Below, piece after piece: positions 53,128 to 62,030 of a DNA stretch of 64,000 bases. Source of the stretch: Brevibacillus brevis (GTDB lineage: Bacteria; Bacillota; Bacilli; Brevibacillales; Brevibacillaceae); NCBI RefSeq assembly GCF_031583145.1, contig NZ_CP134050.1:2555501-2619500 (forward strand). Reading direction: 5' to 3'. The translations under genes and the position numbers were made by a program. The notes below the pieces were generated by a model, which was not told the DNA's origin, did not search any database, and was given only the letters and a program-made list of their open reading frames with translations. Position 1 is the stretch's first letter; every line of letters begins with the position of its first letter.

Positions 53128-55206
53128 ATGAAAAAAATATCATTGCCACGATGGAAGGGAAAAAACCCGGGAAGATCCGCGCCATTCCTTGAAAAAGTCA
53201 AGTCGTTGACCGAGAGCTCTGCCAGCCAGTTAAAAGGATCGATTGCAACAAAAATGATTGTGTTTGGCCTGATTCTTGTCCTTATTATTATTGGTTCTTT
53301 GCAATACATAGCCCTTTCTTTTTCAAAGTCAACCTTGATCAACATCACCTCCAAGCAAGCCAAAATGTTGGCGGAGCAACACGCCACCAGCATGGAAGAC
53401 TGGGTGTCTTCTATCGTCAAGTCTGCGGAGTCAACGGCAGCCAAGCGCGTCATGTCTACCGAGCTGGAGCCGTTGATCATGGAACAGTTCAGCCAGCTGC
53501 GGCAAAGCCACAAGGAGATTTCGAAGATCTATCTGGTCGATACGGCGACCGGGAAATCTCTCTACTCCCTGACCGGGAAAAACGAGATCGATTTCAAGCA
53601 GAAGCAGTACTTCCAGAAGGCGATGAGCAGCGAAGAACCCGTCGTCTCGGATGAAGAAATCATCGAAGGCATTAACAAGAGTTTTCTTTATATTGCGACT
53701 CCGATCGGGGAAAAGAACAAGGATACCAGCCGATTGTTTATCGTCGGCTTCACGATTGATGAAATCGTCGAAAAGGCGCAGCAGATTCCTTTCATGCAGA
53801 ACGGCTACGCTTTCATTGTCCGTCCGGATGGCCTGGTCGTCGCGCACAAGAATCCGGAGCAAAACAACAAGCTTTCTCTGGCAGGAAACAGCGAGTACAG
53901 CGACATGATGGAATTGATGAAGCAGGATGCGAGCAACAGCCTCCTCTATTCCGATCAGGGGAAATCGAGCTTTGCCGCATTCGCTCCGATCCCTACGCTG
54001 CATTGGCACGTCGTTTTGTCGACCGGTGTGGATGAAGTGTACGGCGAAGTGAACGGCATGGGTTGGTACTTCGTGCTCATCAGCATCCCGGTGATTGCCG
54101 TATCGGTATGGCTGATCTGGTGGTTCGCGAGGCGTATCCGTTCTTCGCTGTACGCGATCGCACAGGACATGGAACGGATCGGCTCCGGTCAATTCGATGT
54201 CCATGTCCAGGTAAACGGCAATGACGAACTGGCCATGGTCGGCCGCAAGATGAACGAGATGGCTGGCGAGCTGCGCAATCTCATTGCCTTGGTCCAGGGA
54301 CAAGCCAATCAGTTGAATATCGCTACGGATGAACTGACGCTGTTTGCAGAAGAAAACAAGGGTGCCATCAACGTGATCACGGAGAATATTTCCCTCATCG
54401 CGCAGCGCGTCTCGACGCAAACGAGCGAAGTACAGGCGACCGCACTGACCGTATCGGAAATCTCCCAAGGGGTGGAGCAGGTGGCTGTCGCTGCCGAGTC
54501 GACTTCCATGGCGACGACACGGACATTTGAACGTGCGCAAGGCGGCTTGCAATTGGTAGAGGACGTCATCGGTACCGTGCGCCGGGCGAGCGCCGAGGTC
54601 GAACGCACAGCCGGGCAGATGCACAGCCTGCGCGACCGTGCCCGCCAAATTACGAGCATCGTGGAAATGATCAGCAGCATCGCGTCGCAGACCAACCTGC
54701 TCGCCTTGAATGCCGCCATCGAAGCAGCCCGGGCCGGGGAAGCCGGCAGAGGGTTTTCCGTGGTCGCCAGCGAGGTTCGTAAGCTGGCGGAGGAGAGCAG
54801 CTCATTTTCGGAGCGAATCGCATCGATCGCTCATTCCATCAACGACGAGGCGATGGATATGAGCAAGCACATGGACGAAATCGTGACGATGGTCAGCGGC
54901 GGTCTGCAATCGGTGGAATCCGTCGGCACGGCCTTCCAGAACATCGTGGCGGAAATTCAGTCCGCAGCGGAGCAAAGCGAATCGATGACCGCTACGTCGG
55001 AAGAAATGGCGGCGGGCAATCAGGTAGTCACAGGCTCCATGCAGCGTTTGGCCGAAATGTCGGATGAAATCAGCGATTCCATCACCGGTGTCGTCGAGAC
55101 GGTCGATGAGCAGCTGCACTCGATTGCAAGGATTAATGAAAACGTGGAACAACTGAAGAAAATGGCGGACGAGCTGACGGAAAACGTAAGCCGATTCGTG
55201 ATCTGA
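53128..55206 (+). CDS. Methyl-accepting chemotaxis protein with extracellular dCache-type sensor
   Basis: A 692-aa membrane chemoreceptor. It has a basic N-terminus, a first helix ([21 protein letters not shown], about 47-67), a double-Cache-like sensor (about 75-310), a second helix (about 312-335), a HAMP domain (about 335-390) and a long coiled-coil signalling domain. The hairpin tip reads [21 protein letters not shown] (split about 510-532), the binding site for CheW/CheA. ATG 53128 follows AAAGGGGG. It is next to the peptide transporter, so an amino acid or peptide ligand is possible. Confidence 0.93.
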   Translation: MKKISLPRWKGKNPGRSAPFLEKVKSLTESSASQLKGSIATKMIVFGLILVLIIIGSLQYIALSFSKSTLINITSKQAKMLAEQHATSMEDWVSSIVKSAESTAAKRVMSTELEPLIMEQFSQLRQSHKEISKIYLVDTATGKSLYSLTGKNEIDFKQKQYFQKAMSSEEPVVSDEEIIEGINKSFLYIATPIGEKNKDTSRLFIVGFTIDEIVEKAQQIPFMQNGYAFIVRPDGLVVAHKNPEQNNKLSLAGNSEYSDMMELMKQDASNSLLYSDQGKSSFAAFAPIPTLHWHVVLSTGVDEVYGEVNGMGWYFVLISIPVIAVSVWLIWWFARRIRSSLYAIAQDMERIGSGQFDVHVQVNGNDELAMVGRKMNEMAGELRNLIALVQGQANQLNIATDELTLFAEENKGAINVITENISLIAQRVSTQTSEVQATALTVSEISQGVEQVAVAAESTSMATTRTFERAQGGLQLVEDVIGTVRRASAEVERTAGQMHSLRDRARQITSIVEMISSIASQTNLLALNAAIEAARAGEAGRGFSVVASEVRKLAEESSSFSERIASIAHSINDEAMDMSKHMDEIVTMVSGGLQSVESVGTAFQNIVAEIQSAAEQSESMTATSEEMAAGNQVVTGSMQRLAEMSDEISDSITGVVETVDEQLHSIARINENVEQLKKMADELTENVSRFVI

Positions 55207-55212
55207 TGAGAA

Positions 55213-55247
55213 GTCCCTTCTGTATGATGCAGAAGGGATTTTTTTTG
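55213..55247 (+). terminator. Intrinsic terminator after the chemoreceptor gene
   Basis: TCCCTTCTG (55214-55222) pairs with CAGAAGGGA (55230-55238) and is followed by eight T. Confidence 0.95.
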
Positions 55248-55278
55248 TGAATATTTTCCTGTCTGCTTGGTGAGAATA
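55248..55278 (+). promoter_or_regulatory. Candidate sigma-F promoter of dacF
   Basis: TGAATA (55248-55253), a 15-bp spacer and GGTGAGAATA (55269-55278) fit the sigma-F pattern GyATA-N15-GGnnAnAnTw, with a full match in the -10. dacF is a known forespore (sigma-F) gene in B. subtilis. Confidence 0.7.
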
Positions 55279-55306
55279 AAACCATGAATGGAGGGAAGAG
55301 ACTGCT

Positions 55307-56497
55307 ATGAAACGGAATGGATATCTCGCTCTATGCTTCATCATGTGCTTCACCTTCTTCTCCCCAATAGCCTCAGCTGTTGCTGCTGAGAAGTCTGGTT
55401 CCCAGACTGGAGAGATGAACTTTGCGCCCCATGCGAAATCGGCTGTCATGATCGAGGCAGATACGGGGACCGTCTTGTACGACAAAAACGCCAATGAAAA
55501 AATGCCCCCGGCCAGCATCACCAAGGTGATGACGATGCTTCTGATCATGGAAGCGATTGACCGTGGAGAACTCAAAATGACGGATAAAGTGAGGACAAGT
55601 GAAAGAGCTGCCTCCATGGGCGGATCGCAAATTTTCCTCCAGCCAGGCGAAGAAATGACCGTGGAAGATATGATCAAGGGCATCGCGATCGCATCGGGAA
55701 ATGACGCCTCCGTTGCCATGGCCGAGCATCTGGGAGGGACGGAAGAAGGCTTCGTCAACCGGATGAACGAGCGAGCCAAGCAGCTCGGTATGAAGAACAC
55801 GCATTTCGTCAATTCCAACGGGCTGCCCGCGGAGAACCATTACTCTTCCGCGCACGATATCGCAATCATGTCGAGAGAACTGCTGAAACACGAAGGCATC
55901 ACCCGTTTCACGGGGACGTACCAGGATTACTTGCGCAAGGATAGCGCGAGCCCGTTTTGGCTGGTCAATACCAACCGGCTGGTGCGTTTTTACGAAGGGG
56001 TAGATGGCCTGAAAACGGGTTATACCGGCGAAGCCAAATACTGCTTGACCGCGACTGCGAAGCGCAACAATATGCGGATCATCGCGGTCGTCATGGGCGA
56101 GCCGGATGTGAAAACCAGAAACAGCGAAGTTTCCACAATGTTCAACTACGCGTTTACCCACTTCCAGGTCTTGCCGATGTACAAAAAGGGAGAAGCGGTC
56201 AAGACCATCACGGTCGATAAAGGCCAGCAGCCCCAGATCAATGCGGTGACCCCTCATTCCGTCAGCCTGCTGATGAAAAAGGGAGAATCCGCCGATCAGT
56301 TCAACCGGGAGATCGTGCTCGACCAGCGTGTCAATGCGCCCGTCAGCAGAGAGCAAATCATCGGGCACATTTTCATTCGGACCAAGGACGGCAAGGAAGT
56401 AAACCGAATCGACTTGCATCCGGAACAGTCGGTGGCGAAAGCAGGCATGTGGGAGATTCTTAAGCGGACGACCAAGAACGTCTTCATCAGTTACTAG
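55307..56497 (+). CDS. dacF: D-alanyl-D-alanine carboxypeptidase DacF
   Basis: Forespore low-molecular-weight penicillin-binding protein that trims peptidoglycan pentapeptides. The 396-aa precursor has a signal peptide (residues 1-27), the active-site SITK (Ser about 70), SGN (about 130) and KTG (about 236) motifs, and the C-terminal beta-rich PBP5 domain with an amphipathic tail anchor. GGAGGG precedes ATG 55307. As in B. subtilis it lies directly before spoIIA, and read-through could add to spoIIA transcription late in the forespore. Confidence 0.94.
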   Translation: MKRNGYLALCFIMCFTFFSPIASAVAAEKSGSQTGEMNFAPHAKSAVMIEADTGTVLYDKNANEKMPPASITKVMTMLLIMEAIDRGELKMTDKVRTSERAASMGGSQIFLQPGEEMTVEDMIKGIAIASGNDASVAMAEHLGGTEEGFVNRMNERAKQLGMKNTHFVNSNGLPAENHYSSAHDIAIMSRELLKHEGITRFTGTYQDYLRKDSASPFWLVNTNRLVRFYEGVDGLKTGYTGEAKYCLTATAKRNNMRIIAVVMGEPDVKTRNSEVSTMFNYAFTHFQVLPMYKKGEAVKTITVDKGQQPQINAVTPHSVSLLMKKGESADQFNREIVLDQRVNAPVSREQIIGHIFIRTKDGKEVNRIDLHPEQSVAKAGMWEILKRTTKNVFISY

Positions 56498-56520
56498 GCA
56501 GACACCAATGAACGCGAAAA

Positions 56521-56567
56521 GAATCGAGTTGCCTCGAATGGACCATGGTGGCTGCTCGATTTTTTTG
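56521..56567 (+). terminator. Terminator between dacF and spoIIA
   Basis: ATCGAG (56523-56528) pairs with CTCGAT (56555-56560), with GCC/GGC pairing inside, followed by a run of T. Confidence 0.7.
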
Positions 56568-56573
56568 TTCTTT

Positions 56574-56610
56574 TGTCGAGGGGCAGGAATTGATTTGCGA
56601 GAGGAAGAAA
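56574..56610 (+). promoter_or_regulatory. Candidate sigma-H promoter and 0A-like box of the spoIIA operon
   Basis: GCAGGAATT (56583-56591) matches the sigma-H -35 fully; after 12 bp, GAAGAAA (56604-56610) matches the -10 RnnGAAT at all but the last base. TGTCGAG (56574-56580), one base from the 0A core, lies directly upstream. B. subtilis spoIIA is likewise sigma-H transcribed and Spo0A activated. Confidence 0.65.
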
Positions 56611-56646
56611 GAGACTTTCATTACGGGATGAAGGAGTGAGTCAGCT

Positions 56647-56997
56647 ATGAGTTTGCGCATCGCGATGGAGACCCGGCAGGACGTGCTGGTGATCCGTTTG
56701 CAAGGAGAGCTGGACCATCATACGGCAGAAGAATTGCGCAGTAAGGTGGATGAAATTTTACGAGCACCCCACATTCGTCATATTGTGCTTAGTTTGGCTG
56801 ATTTGACGTTCATGGACAGTTCAGGCATCGGGGTCATTTTGGGCAGGTACAAGCAAGTGTCCTCCCGATCGGGTGAAATGTACGTGACCTCGATCAATCC
56901 GACGATCTATCGGATCTTTGAGATGTCTGGCTTGTTCAAAGTGATCAAGTTTCGTGAAAACGAAGCAGAAGCACTGCTCGTCCTGGGGGTGGCGTAA
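56647..56997 (+). CDS. spoIIAA: Anti-sigma factor antagonist SpoIIAA
   Basis: A 116-aa STAS-domain protein. Unphosphorylated SpoIIAA displaces SpoIIAB from sigma-F in the forespore. The phosphorylation site is Ser58 in [15 protein letters not shown], the same number as in B. subtilis. AAGGAG lies about 10 bp before ATG 56647. First gene of the three-gene spoIIA operon; spoIIAB begins 2 bp after its stop. Confidence 0.97.
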   Translation: MSLRIAMETRQDVLVIRLQGELDHHTAEELRSKVDEILRAPHIRHIVLSLADLTFMDSSGIGVILGRYKQVSSRSGEMYVTSINPTIYRIFEMSGLFKVIKFRENEAEALLVLGVA

Positions 56998-56999
56998 CC

Positions 57000-57446
57000 A
57001 TGGCAACACGCAATTTCATGTCGGTGTCGTTCGCGGCTGTAAGTCAAAATGAGGCGTTTGCCCGGGTGGCCGTCGCATCGTTCATCTCGCACCTGGACAT
57101 CACCATGGATGAACTGGAAGAAATCAAGACAGTGATTTCTGAAGCGGTGACGAATGCGATCATCCACGGGTATGACGAGAATCCCGAGGGTGTGGTACAT
57201 ATCTCCGTGAAGATTGAAGAGGGAACTGTAGATATTGTCGTCGAAGACAACGGCAAGGGGATCGAAGACGTGGAGCAGGCCATGCAGCCGCTGTATACCA
57301 CGAAGCCGGAGCTGGAGCGCTCCGGCATGGGCTTCACCATTATGGAGAATTTCATGGACTCTTTGGAAGTGGCGACATCCGTCGGCAAAGGAACGACTGT
57401 ACGCCTGACCAAACGCCTGTCGTTTGCCAAAGCCTTGCAAAATTAG
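57000..57446 (+). CDS. spoIIAB: Anti-sigma-F factor / serine kinase SpoIIAB
   Basis: The 148-aa GHKL-type kinase binds sigma-F or phosphorylates SpoIIAA on Ser58. ATP-binding motifs are visible: [11 protein letters not shown] (N box, about residue 45), [10 protein letters not shown] (G1, about 80) and [10 protein letters not shown] (G2, about 110). The GGGGGTGG ribosome site overlaps the end of spoIIAA. Confidence 0.97.
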   Translation: MATRNFMSVSFAAVSQNEAFARVAVASFISHLDITMDELEEIKTVISEAVTNAIIHGYDENPEGVVHISVKIEEGTVDIVVEDNGKGIEDVEQAMQPLYTTKPELERSGMGFTIMENFMDSLEVATSVGKGTTVRLTKRLSFAKALQN

Positions 57447-57458
57447 GGGTAGTGCCAA

Positions 57459-58214
57459 ATGGGTGCCGATATCAAAAATGCGAGTCAACCATTTCTGACC
57501 AATGACCAAGTGAAAGATTTGATCGCCAAGAGCCAGGCTGGTGACGCGGATGCCCGCGAGCTTCTCGTGAACAGCAACATCAGGCTGGTCTGGTCCGTCG
57601 TCCAGCGCTTTATCAACCGTGGCTACGAGGCTGACGATCTGTTTCAGATCGGCTGCATCGGCCTGCTGAAAGCCGTCGACAAGTTCGATCTTACCTACGA
57701 TGTGAGGTTTTCCACCTATGCTGTACCGATGATTATCGGGGAGATCCAGCGGTTTTTGCGCGATGACGGTACGGTCAAAGTGAGTCGATCCTTGAAGGAA
57801 ACTGCCAACAAGGTGAGACGAGCGAAGGATGAGCTGTATAAGCAATTCGGCCGGGCACCCACCATCGCGGAGGTTGCGGAAGCAGTGGGAATCACGCCGG
57901 AAGAAGTCGTCTTTGCCCAGGAAGCGAGCCGAGCGCCTTCTTCTATCCATGAGACCGTATTTGAAAACGACGGAGATCCGATTACGCTGATCGACCAGAT
58001 CGCGGACGAAGGGGTAAACAAATGGTTTGAAAAGATTGCGCTGAAAGATGCGATCAGCCGCTTGAGCGAGAGGGAACAGCTCATCGTCTACCTGCGGTAT
58101 TACAAAGATCAGACCCAGTCAGAGGTAGCGGAACGGCTGGGCATCTCGCAAGTCCAGGTATCTCGTTTGGAAAAACGCATTTTGCAAACGATCAAGGATC
58201 AGATTGAAAACTAG
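57459..58214 (+). CDS. sigF: RNA polymerase sigma factor SigF
   Basis: The first forespore-specific sigma factor. The 251-aa protein shows region 2 (NIRLVWSVVQRF, GYEADDLFQIGCIGLLKAVDKF, about residues 40-75), region 3 (KETANKVRRAKDELY) and region 4 (SEREQLIVYLRYYKDQTQSEVAERLGIS, split about 200-228). Its overall layout and position after spoIIAB identify it as sigma-F (spoIIAC) rather than sigma-G. AGGGG precedes ATG 57459. Confidence 0.97.
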   Translation: MGADIKNASQPFLTNDQVKDLIAKSQAGDADARELLVNSNIRLVWSVVQRFINRGYEADDLFQIGCIGLLKAVDKFDLTYDVRFSTYAVPMIIGEIQRFLRDDGTVKVSRSLKETANKVRRAKDELYKQFGRAPTIAEVAEAVGITPEEVVFAQEASRAPSSIHETVFENDGDPITLIDQIADEGVNKWFEKIALKDAISRLSEREQLIVYLRYYKDQTQSEVAERLGISQVQVSRLEKRILQTIKDQIEN

Positions 58215-58246
58215 CTCCCTGCGGTTAGGAGGGGGGCTGCCGAACG

Positions 58247-58276
58247 CACCAGAGCAGATTGCTTTGGTGTTTTTTG
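58247..58276 (+). terminator. Intrinsic terminator of the spoIIA operon
   Basis: A 9-bp stem CACCAGAGC (58247-58255) and GCTTTGGTG (58261-58269) with one G-T pair is followed by TTTTTT. Confidence 0.92.
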
Positions 58277-58322
58277 CTGTGCAAAAAAAAACGGACGGGT
58301 CAAGACTGGAACGCTGCAGGGG

Positions 58323-58351
58323 GTATGGCTTTCAGGGAGGGACACATACTA
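58323..58351 (+). promoter_or_regulatory. Candidate sigma-G promoter of the spoVA operon
   Basis: GTATG (58323-58327), a 17-bp spacer and CATACTA (58345-58351) fit the sigma-G pattern gnATR-N17/18-cAtnmTA. It ends 38 bp before spoVAA; spoVA is sigma-G dependent in B. subtilis. Confidence 0.6.
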
Positions 58352-58388
58352 GCACTGCGAGAGAAAAAGCAAAAGGGAGGAATCCGTT

Positions 58389-59003
58389 TTGACAGAACCG
58401 ATGTTTTTACGCCTGCGCAAACGGCTCGCGGTAAAACCCGAAGCGCTCATCACGATGGGAGACATCTGTCAAATTTACTGGAATGGGGAGCGCGAAGATG
58501 CCATCAAGCGCATGCCGATCTACCGGGTCAAGCCTGCCGACGGCAATCTCATCATCATCGATATCATGCAAGTAATTCAGCGGCTTCGTTCCGCTTATCC
58601 CGAAGTGGAGCTGGAGATCCAGGGCTCGCCGCAGATCATCGTGGAAGTGCAGAATCCAAAGAAGAGCGCCAATCTTGTGCTGGTGACGCTGGTCTGGATT
58701 TTGCTGTTCGTCGGCTCGGGTCTTGCGATCATGAACTTTCATACCGATGTCAGCATGATGCAGGTCCACCAACGGATCTTCTATCTGATTACCGGACAAG
58801 AAAGCAAGCAACCGCTTTGGCTGCAGATTCCGTACTCGATCGGGATCGGGATGGGGATGATTTTGTTTTTTAACCACATTTTCAAGAAGAAGATCAACGA
58901 GGAGCCAAGCCCTCTGGAAGTAGAGCTGTTCATGTACCAGCAAAGCCTCGACCAATACTACATCCAGCACGAAAACAAGGAAAACCAGCGGACGAAGCCA
59001 TGA
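58389..59003 (+). CDS. spoVAA: Stage V sporulation protein AA
   Basis: First protein of the SpoVA membrane channel that loads dipicolinic acid into the spore core and releases it at germination. The 204-aa product has a soluble N-terminal half (to about residue 98) and two membrane helices (LVLVTLVWILLFVGSGLAIM about 100-119; IGIGMGMILFFNHIF about 150-168). The start is TTG 58389 behind AGGGAGG. Its 3' end overlaps spoVAB by four bases. Confidence 0.92.
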   Translation: MTEPMFLRLRKRLAVKPEALITMGDICQIYWNGEREDAIKRMPIYRVKPADGNLIIIDIMQVIQRLRSAYPEVELEIQGSPQIIVEVQNPKKSANLVLVTLVWILLFVGSGLAIMNFHTDVSMMQVHQRIFYLITGQESKQPLWLQIPYSIGIGMGMILFFNHIFKKKINEEPSPLEVELFMYQQSLDQYYIQHENKENQRTKP

Positions 59004-59419
59004 CGATCTGGATCACAGCGCTTTTGGTGCTGATCGGCCTGGGGGGAGGCTTGGCAGTCGGGAGCGGATTGGTCGCGTTCATCACCGTGCTGGATATCAT
59101 TCCGCGATTGACCCAATTGACCAACTCCCACCGCTTCATTCGGGCATTCGAATGGTCCCTGGTTATGGGGGCTATCTTTTTCACGCTCATCGATTTTTTT
59201 CAATGGGGAGCCAGGCTTCCGCTTGTCATCACATCCATCTATGGACTGTTTGCCGGGATATTCGTCGGAACGCTGGCCGCCGGTCTGACAGAAGTGTTAA
59301 ACGTGTTTCCAATCTTGGCCAAGCGATTGAACATGGATGGGAAGCTGCTCTATCTGCTCATGGCCTTCGTATTCGGCAAGGTGATCGGTTCCATTTTGCA
59401 GTGGCTTTTGCATTTGTAA
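59000..59419 (+). CDS. spoVAB: Stage V sporulation protein AB
   Basis: A 139-aa membrane protein with about four helices, beginning WITALLVLIGLGGGLAVGSGLVAF. The size, hydrophobicity and the position directly after spoVAA (ATGA overlap) identify it as SpoVAB, part of the same DPA-transport complex. A gap of 94 bp to spoVAC holds no strong signal except a GGAGTGG ribosome site. Confidence 0.92.
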   Translation: MTIWITALLVLIGLGGGLAVGSGLVAFITVLDIIPRLTQLTNSHRFIRAFEWSLVMGAIFFTLIDFFQWGARLPLVITSIYGLFAGIFVGTLAAGLTEVLNVFPILAKRLNMDGKLLYLLMAFVFGKVIGSILQWLLHL

Positions 59420-59513
59420 TAGAGCCAACTGGTAAATACCACTATTCATAGGCAACTTTTGAAACAGGAAAGATATAGGTACGGTCCAAGACTGCGAAAG
59501 AAGGAGTGGAAAA

Positions 59514-59999
59514 ATGGCGACCAAGGCAAAGTCTAAACCAGTGGGATCCATGCAGATGACAAAGCAGTTGTACCAGCAGCATGCATCCAAATACCAGCCG
59601 AAGCGAAACGTCCTGCTTAATTCCATTCGCGCGTTCTGGGTAGGCGGGACCATTTGTCTGCTCGGACAAATCTTGCAAAACATGTACATCCACGTCTTTG
59701 GATTCACGGAAAAAACGGCGAGCAATCCTACCGTTGCGACTCTCATCTTTCTCTCGGTTTTATTGACGGGGCTTGGTGTCTACGACAACATCGGCCAGTA
59801 CGCCGGGGCAGGCTCAGCGGTGCCGGTCACCGGTTTCGCCAACTCGATCGCATCGGCAGCTATTGAACATCGCAGCGAAGGCTTGGTGCTCGGCGTAGGA
59901 GGCAACATGTTCAAACTGGCTGGATCGGTCATCGTGTTTGGCGTGGTGGCCGCTTTCATCGCGGGCATCATCAAAACGTTGTTCAAAATGATCGTTTGA
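59514..59999 (+). CDS. spoVAC: Stage V sporulation protein AC
   Basis: The 161-aa membrane protein is the mechanosensitive channel-like subunit of SpoVA. It has a basic N-terminus (about 45 residues) and helices at about 45-65, 78-100 and 130-158, with GAGSAVPVTGFANSIASAA (about residue 105), a motif shared with SpoVAE. AAGGAG precedes ATG 59514. Confidence 0.93.
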   Translation: MATKAKSKPVGSMQMTKQLYQQHASKYQPKRNVLLNSIRAFWVGGTICLLGQILQNMYIHVFGFTEKTASNPTVATLIFLSVLLTGLGVYDNIGQYAGAGSAVPVTGFANSIASAAIEHRSEGLVLGVGGNMFKLAGSVIVFGVVAAFIAGIIKTLFKMIV

Positions 60000-60011
60000 G
60001 GAGGGAGCGCA

Positions 60012-61037
60012 GTGGACGCAAGCAAGCAAGGATCCCAAATCAATCGGCAAACATGGCGCTTCACCCATGATGTTCGCTTGCAGGCGTCAGCCGTTGCGGT
60101 CGGTCCCAAAGAAGGGGAGGGACCTTTGGCTTCGTTGTTTGACAAGGTTTACGACGACTTGTACTGCGGACAGCAAACGTGGGAGGATGCAGAGCGGCAA
60201 TTGATGGAAGATGCGGTTTCCGCGGTTTTGAAAAAAGCGGGCATCACGGGCAAGGATGTCGACCTCATCCTCGCCGGGGACTTGCTCAACCAGAATATCA
60301 CGACGAACTTTACCGCCGAAAAGCTGGCGATTCCTCTCCTGGGGATGTACGGGGCATGTTCCACTTCAATGCTGACGCTCTCTACAGCCGCTGCCTTGGT
60401 CAACGCGGGCTATGCGAGCAGGGCGATTGCAGCCTGCAGCAGCCATAACGCAACGGCAGAGCGGCAATATCGCTATCCGACCGAATACGGCGGACAGAAG
60501 CCGCCGTCCGCCCAATGGACGGTGACGGGCGCGGGAGCAGGCTTGGTCGCGATTGGCGGAAGCGGGCCGCGTATCACCTATGCGACCATCGGGAAAGTAG
60601 TCGACATGGGCATCAAGGATCCATTCGATATGGGTTCAGCGATGGCTCCAGCAGCGGTCTCGACGTTGCAGACGCATTTCAAGGATACCGGAAGAACCCC
60701 GCAGTCATACGACCTGATTGTCACGGGGGACCTCGCTTCCGTCGGTTATCCGATCGTAAAAGAGCTGATGCGAAACGACGGGTACGAGATGGAGCCGGTC
60801 TACAACGATTGCGGCCTGATGATTTTCAGCCCGGACCAGGATGTGTTCGCTGGCGGGAGCGGCTGTGCGAGCAGTGCGGTCGTCACGTACAGCTACATCA
60901 TGGATCAGCTGCAGAAGGGACTTTTGAAAAAAGTGCTCGTGTGTGCGACGGGAGCACTGCTCAGTCCCATCAGCTATCAGCAAGGAAATTCAATCCCCTG
61001 CATCGCTCATGCGGTCGCTTTGGAAGGAGAGGTATGA
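60012..61037 (+). CDS. spoVAD: Stage V sporulation protein AD
   Basis: The 341-aa protein has a thiolase-like fold ([20 protein letters not shown] about residue 117-136; [27 protein letters not shown]) and is the DPA-binding peripheral subunit of the SpoVA complex. The start is GTG 60012 after GAGGAGGGAG. The stop overlaps the next gene (ATGATG region). Confidence 0.95.
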   Translation: MDASKQGSQINRQTWRFTHDVRLQASAVAVGPKEGEGPLASLFDKVYDDLYCGQQTWEDAERQLMEDAVSAVLKKAGITGKDVDLILAGDLLNQNITTNFTAEKLAIPLLGMYGACSTSMLTLSTAAALVNAGYASRAIAACSSHNATAERQYRYPTEYGGQKPPSAQWTVTGAGAGLVAIGGSGPRITYATIGKVVDMGIKDPFDMGSAMAPAAVSTLQTHFKDTGRTPQSYDLIVTGDLASVGYPIVKELMRNDGYEMEPVYNDCGLMIFSPDQDVFAGGSGCASSAVVTYSYIMDQLQKGLLKKVLVCATGALLSPISYQQGNSIPCIAHAVALEGEV

Positions 61038-61387
61038 TGGAATACGTCATTGCGTTTGTCATCGGAGGACTGATTTGCGTGGTAGGCCAGCTGCTGCTGG
61101 ATGTTGGCAAACTCACTCCCGCGCATGTGATGAGCACATTGGTAGTGGCCGGTGTCGTCCTGGATTTCATCGGGGTATACGACAAGTTTATCGACTTTGC
61201 GGGAGCGGGCGCCACTGTGCCGATCACGAGCTTCGGGCACTCCCTGTACCACGGCGCAATCAGCGAAGCCAACCAGCACGGTCTGATTGGTGTCGTGACC
61301 GGAATCTTTGAAGTGACAAGCGCCGGTATATCAGCCGCTATCGCATTTGGATTTCTGGCCTCTCTCGTCTTCAAGCCGAAAGGGTAA
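61037..61387 (+). CDS. spoVAE: Stage V sporulation protein AE (SpoVAEb)
   Basis: A 116-aa membrane protein with the channel-type helices [20 protein letters not shown] and the motif [19 protein letters not shown], paralogous to the SpoVAC segment. ATG 61037 sits about 7 bp after AAGGAGA; ATG 61034, one codon upstream, is also in frame. The gene is coupled to spoVAD. Confidence 0.92.
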   Translation: MEYVIAFVIGGLICVVGQLLLDVGKLTPAHVMSTLVVAGVVLDFIGVYDKFIDFAGAGATVPITSFGHSLYHGAISEANQHGLIGVVTGIFEVTSAGISAAIAFGFLASLVFKPKG

Positions 61388-61415
61388 GGCAAGTGAGCAA
61401 AGGCGGTGACCGGTG

Positions 61416-62030
61416 ATGAACCGACAGCGAAGAAGGGTGATTCTGGTAACGGACGGGGACTACGTCGCCCAAAAAGTAATCGAGAGGGTCGCCGGCGAGG
61501 TAGGAGGACGCTGCATCTCGCTCTCCGCAGGCAATCCGACGCCGCTGCGAGGCAGCCAGATGGTTGAACTCATCAAGATGGCACCGTACGATCCCGTGAT
61601 GGTCATGTTCGACGACAATGGCGACTTTGGGAGGGGAAGAGGGGAGCAGGCGATTGAGTACGTCGTCAAACACCCGGATATCGAAGTGATCGGCGCCATT
61701 GCCGTCGCTTCGAATACGAGGTCGGTCCGTGGCGCGACCGTCAGCTACTCTGTCGACAACCGGGGTAGGGTGGTGGAAGGCGCCGTGGACAAAGACGGAT
61801 ATGCTGACCCGCAGCTTCAAAATCGCATCTATGGCGACACCGTGGATATTTTGAACACGCTTCACGTGCCAAATGTCATCGGCATCGGCGACATCGGTAA
61901 GATGGATGGAAGAGACAGTCTGGACAACGGCTGCCCGATTACCAGAAAAGCCGTGCAGTGGATATTGGAAAGGAGCGGAGAGCATGACACACGTAACCGA
62001 GAAGCGCCGTCCCATCTCGGACCACATTGA
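61416..62030 (+). CDS. spoVAEA: SpoVAEa soluble protein
   Basis: The 204-aa soluble protein begins RRRVILVTDGDYVAQKVIE and has GDFGRGRGEQAIEYVVKHPD (split about residue 72-91), as in SpoVAEa (DUF1355-type, now SpoVAEa). In B. subtilis it affects germination with SpoVAF. ATG 61416 is 7 bp after AAAGGCGGTG; GTG 61413 is an alternative. Its last 47 bp overlap spoVAF. Confidence 0.88.
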   Translation: MNRQRRRVILVTDGDYVAQKVIERVAGEVGGRCISLSAGNPTPLRGSQMVELIKMAPYDPVMVMFDDNGDFGRGRGEQAIEYVVKHPDIEVIGAIAVASNTRSVRGATVSYSVDNRGRVVEGAVDKDGYADPQLQNRIYGDTVDILNTLHVPNVIGIGDIGKMDGRDSLDNGCPITRKAVQWILERSGEHDTRNREAPSHLGPH

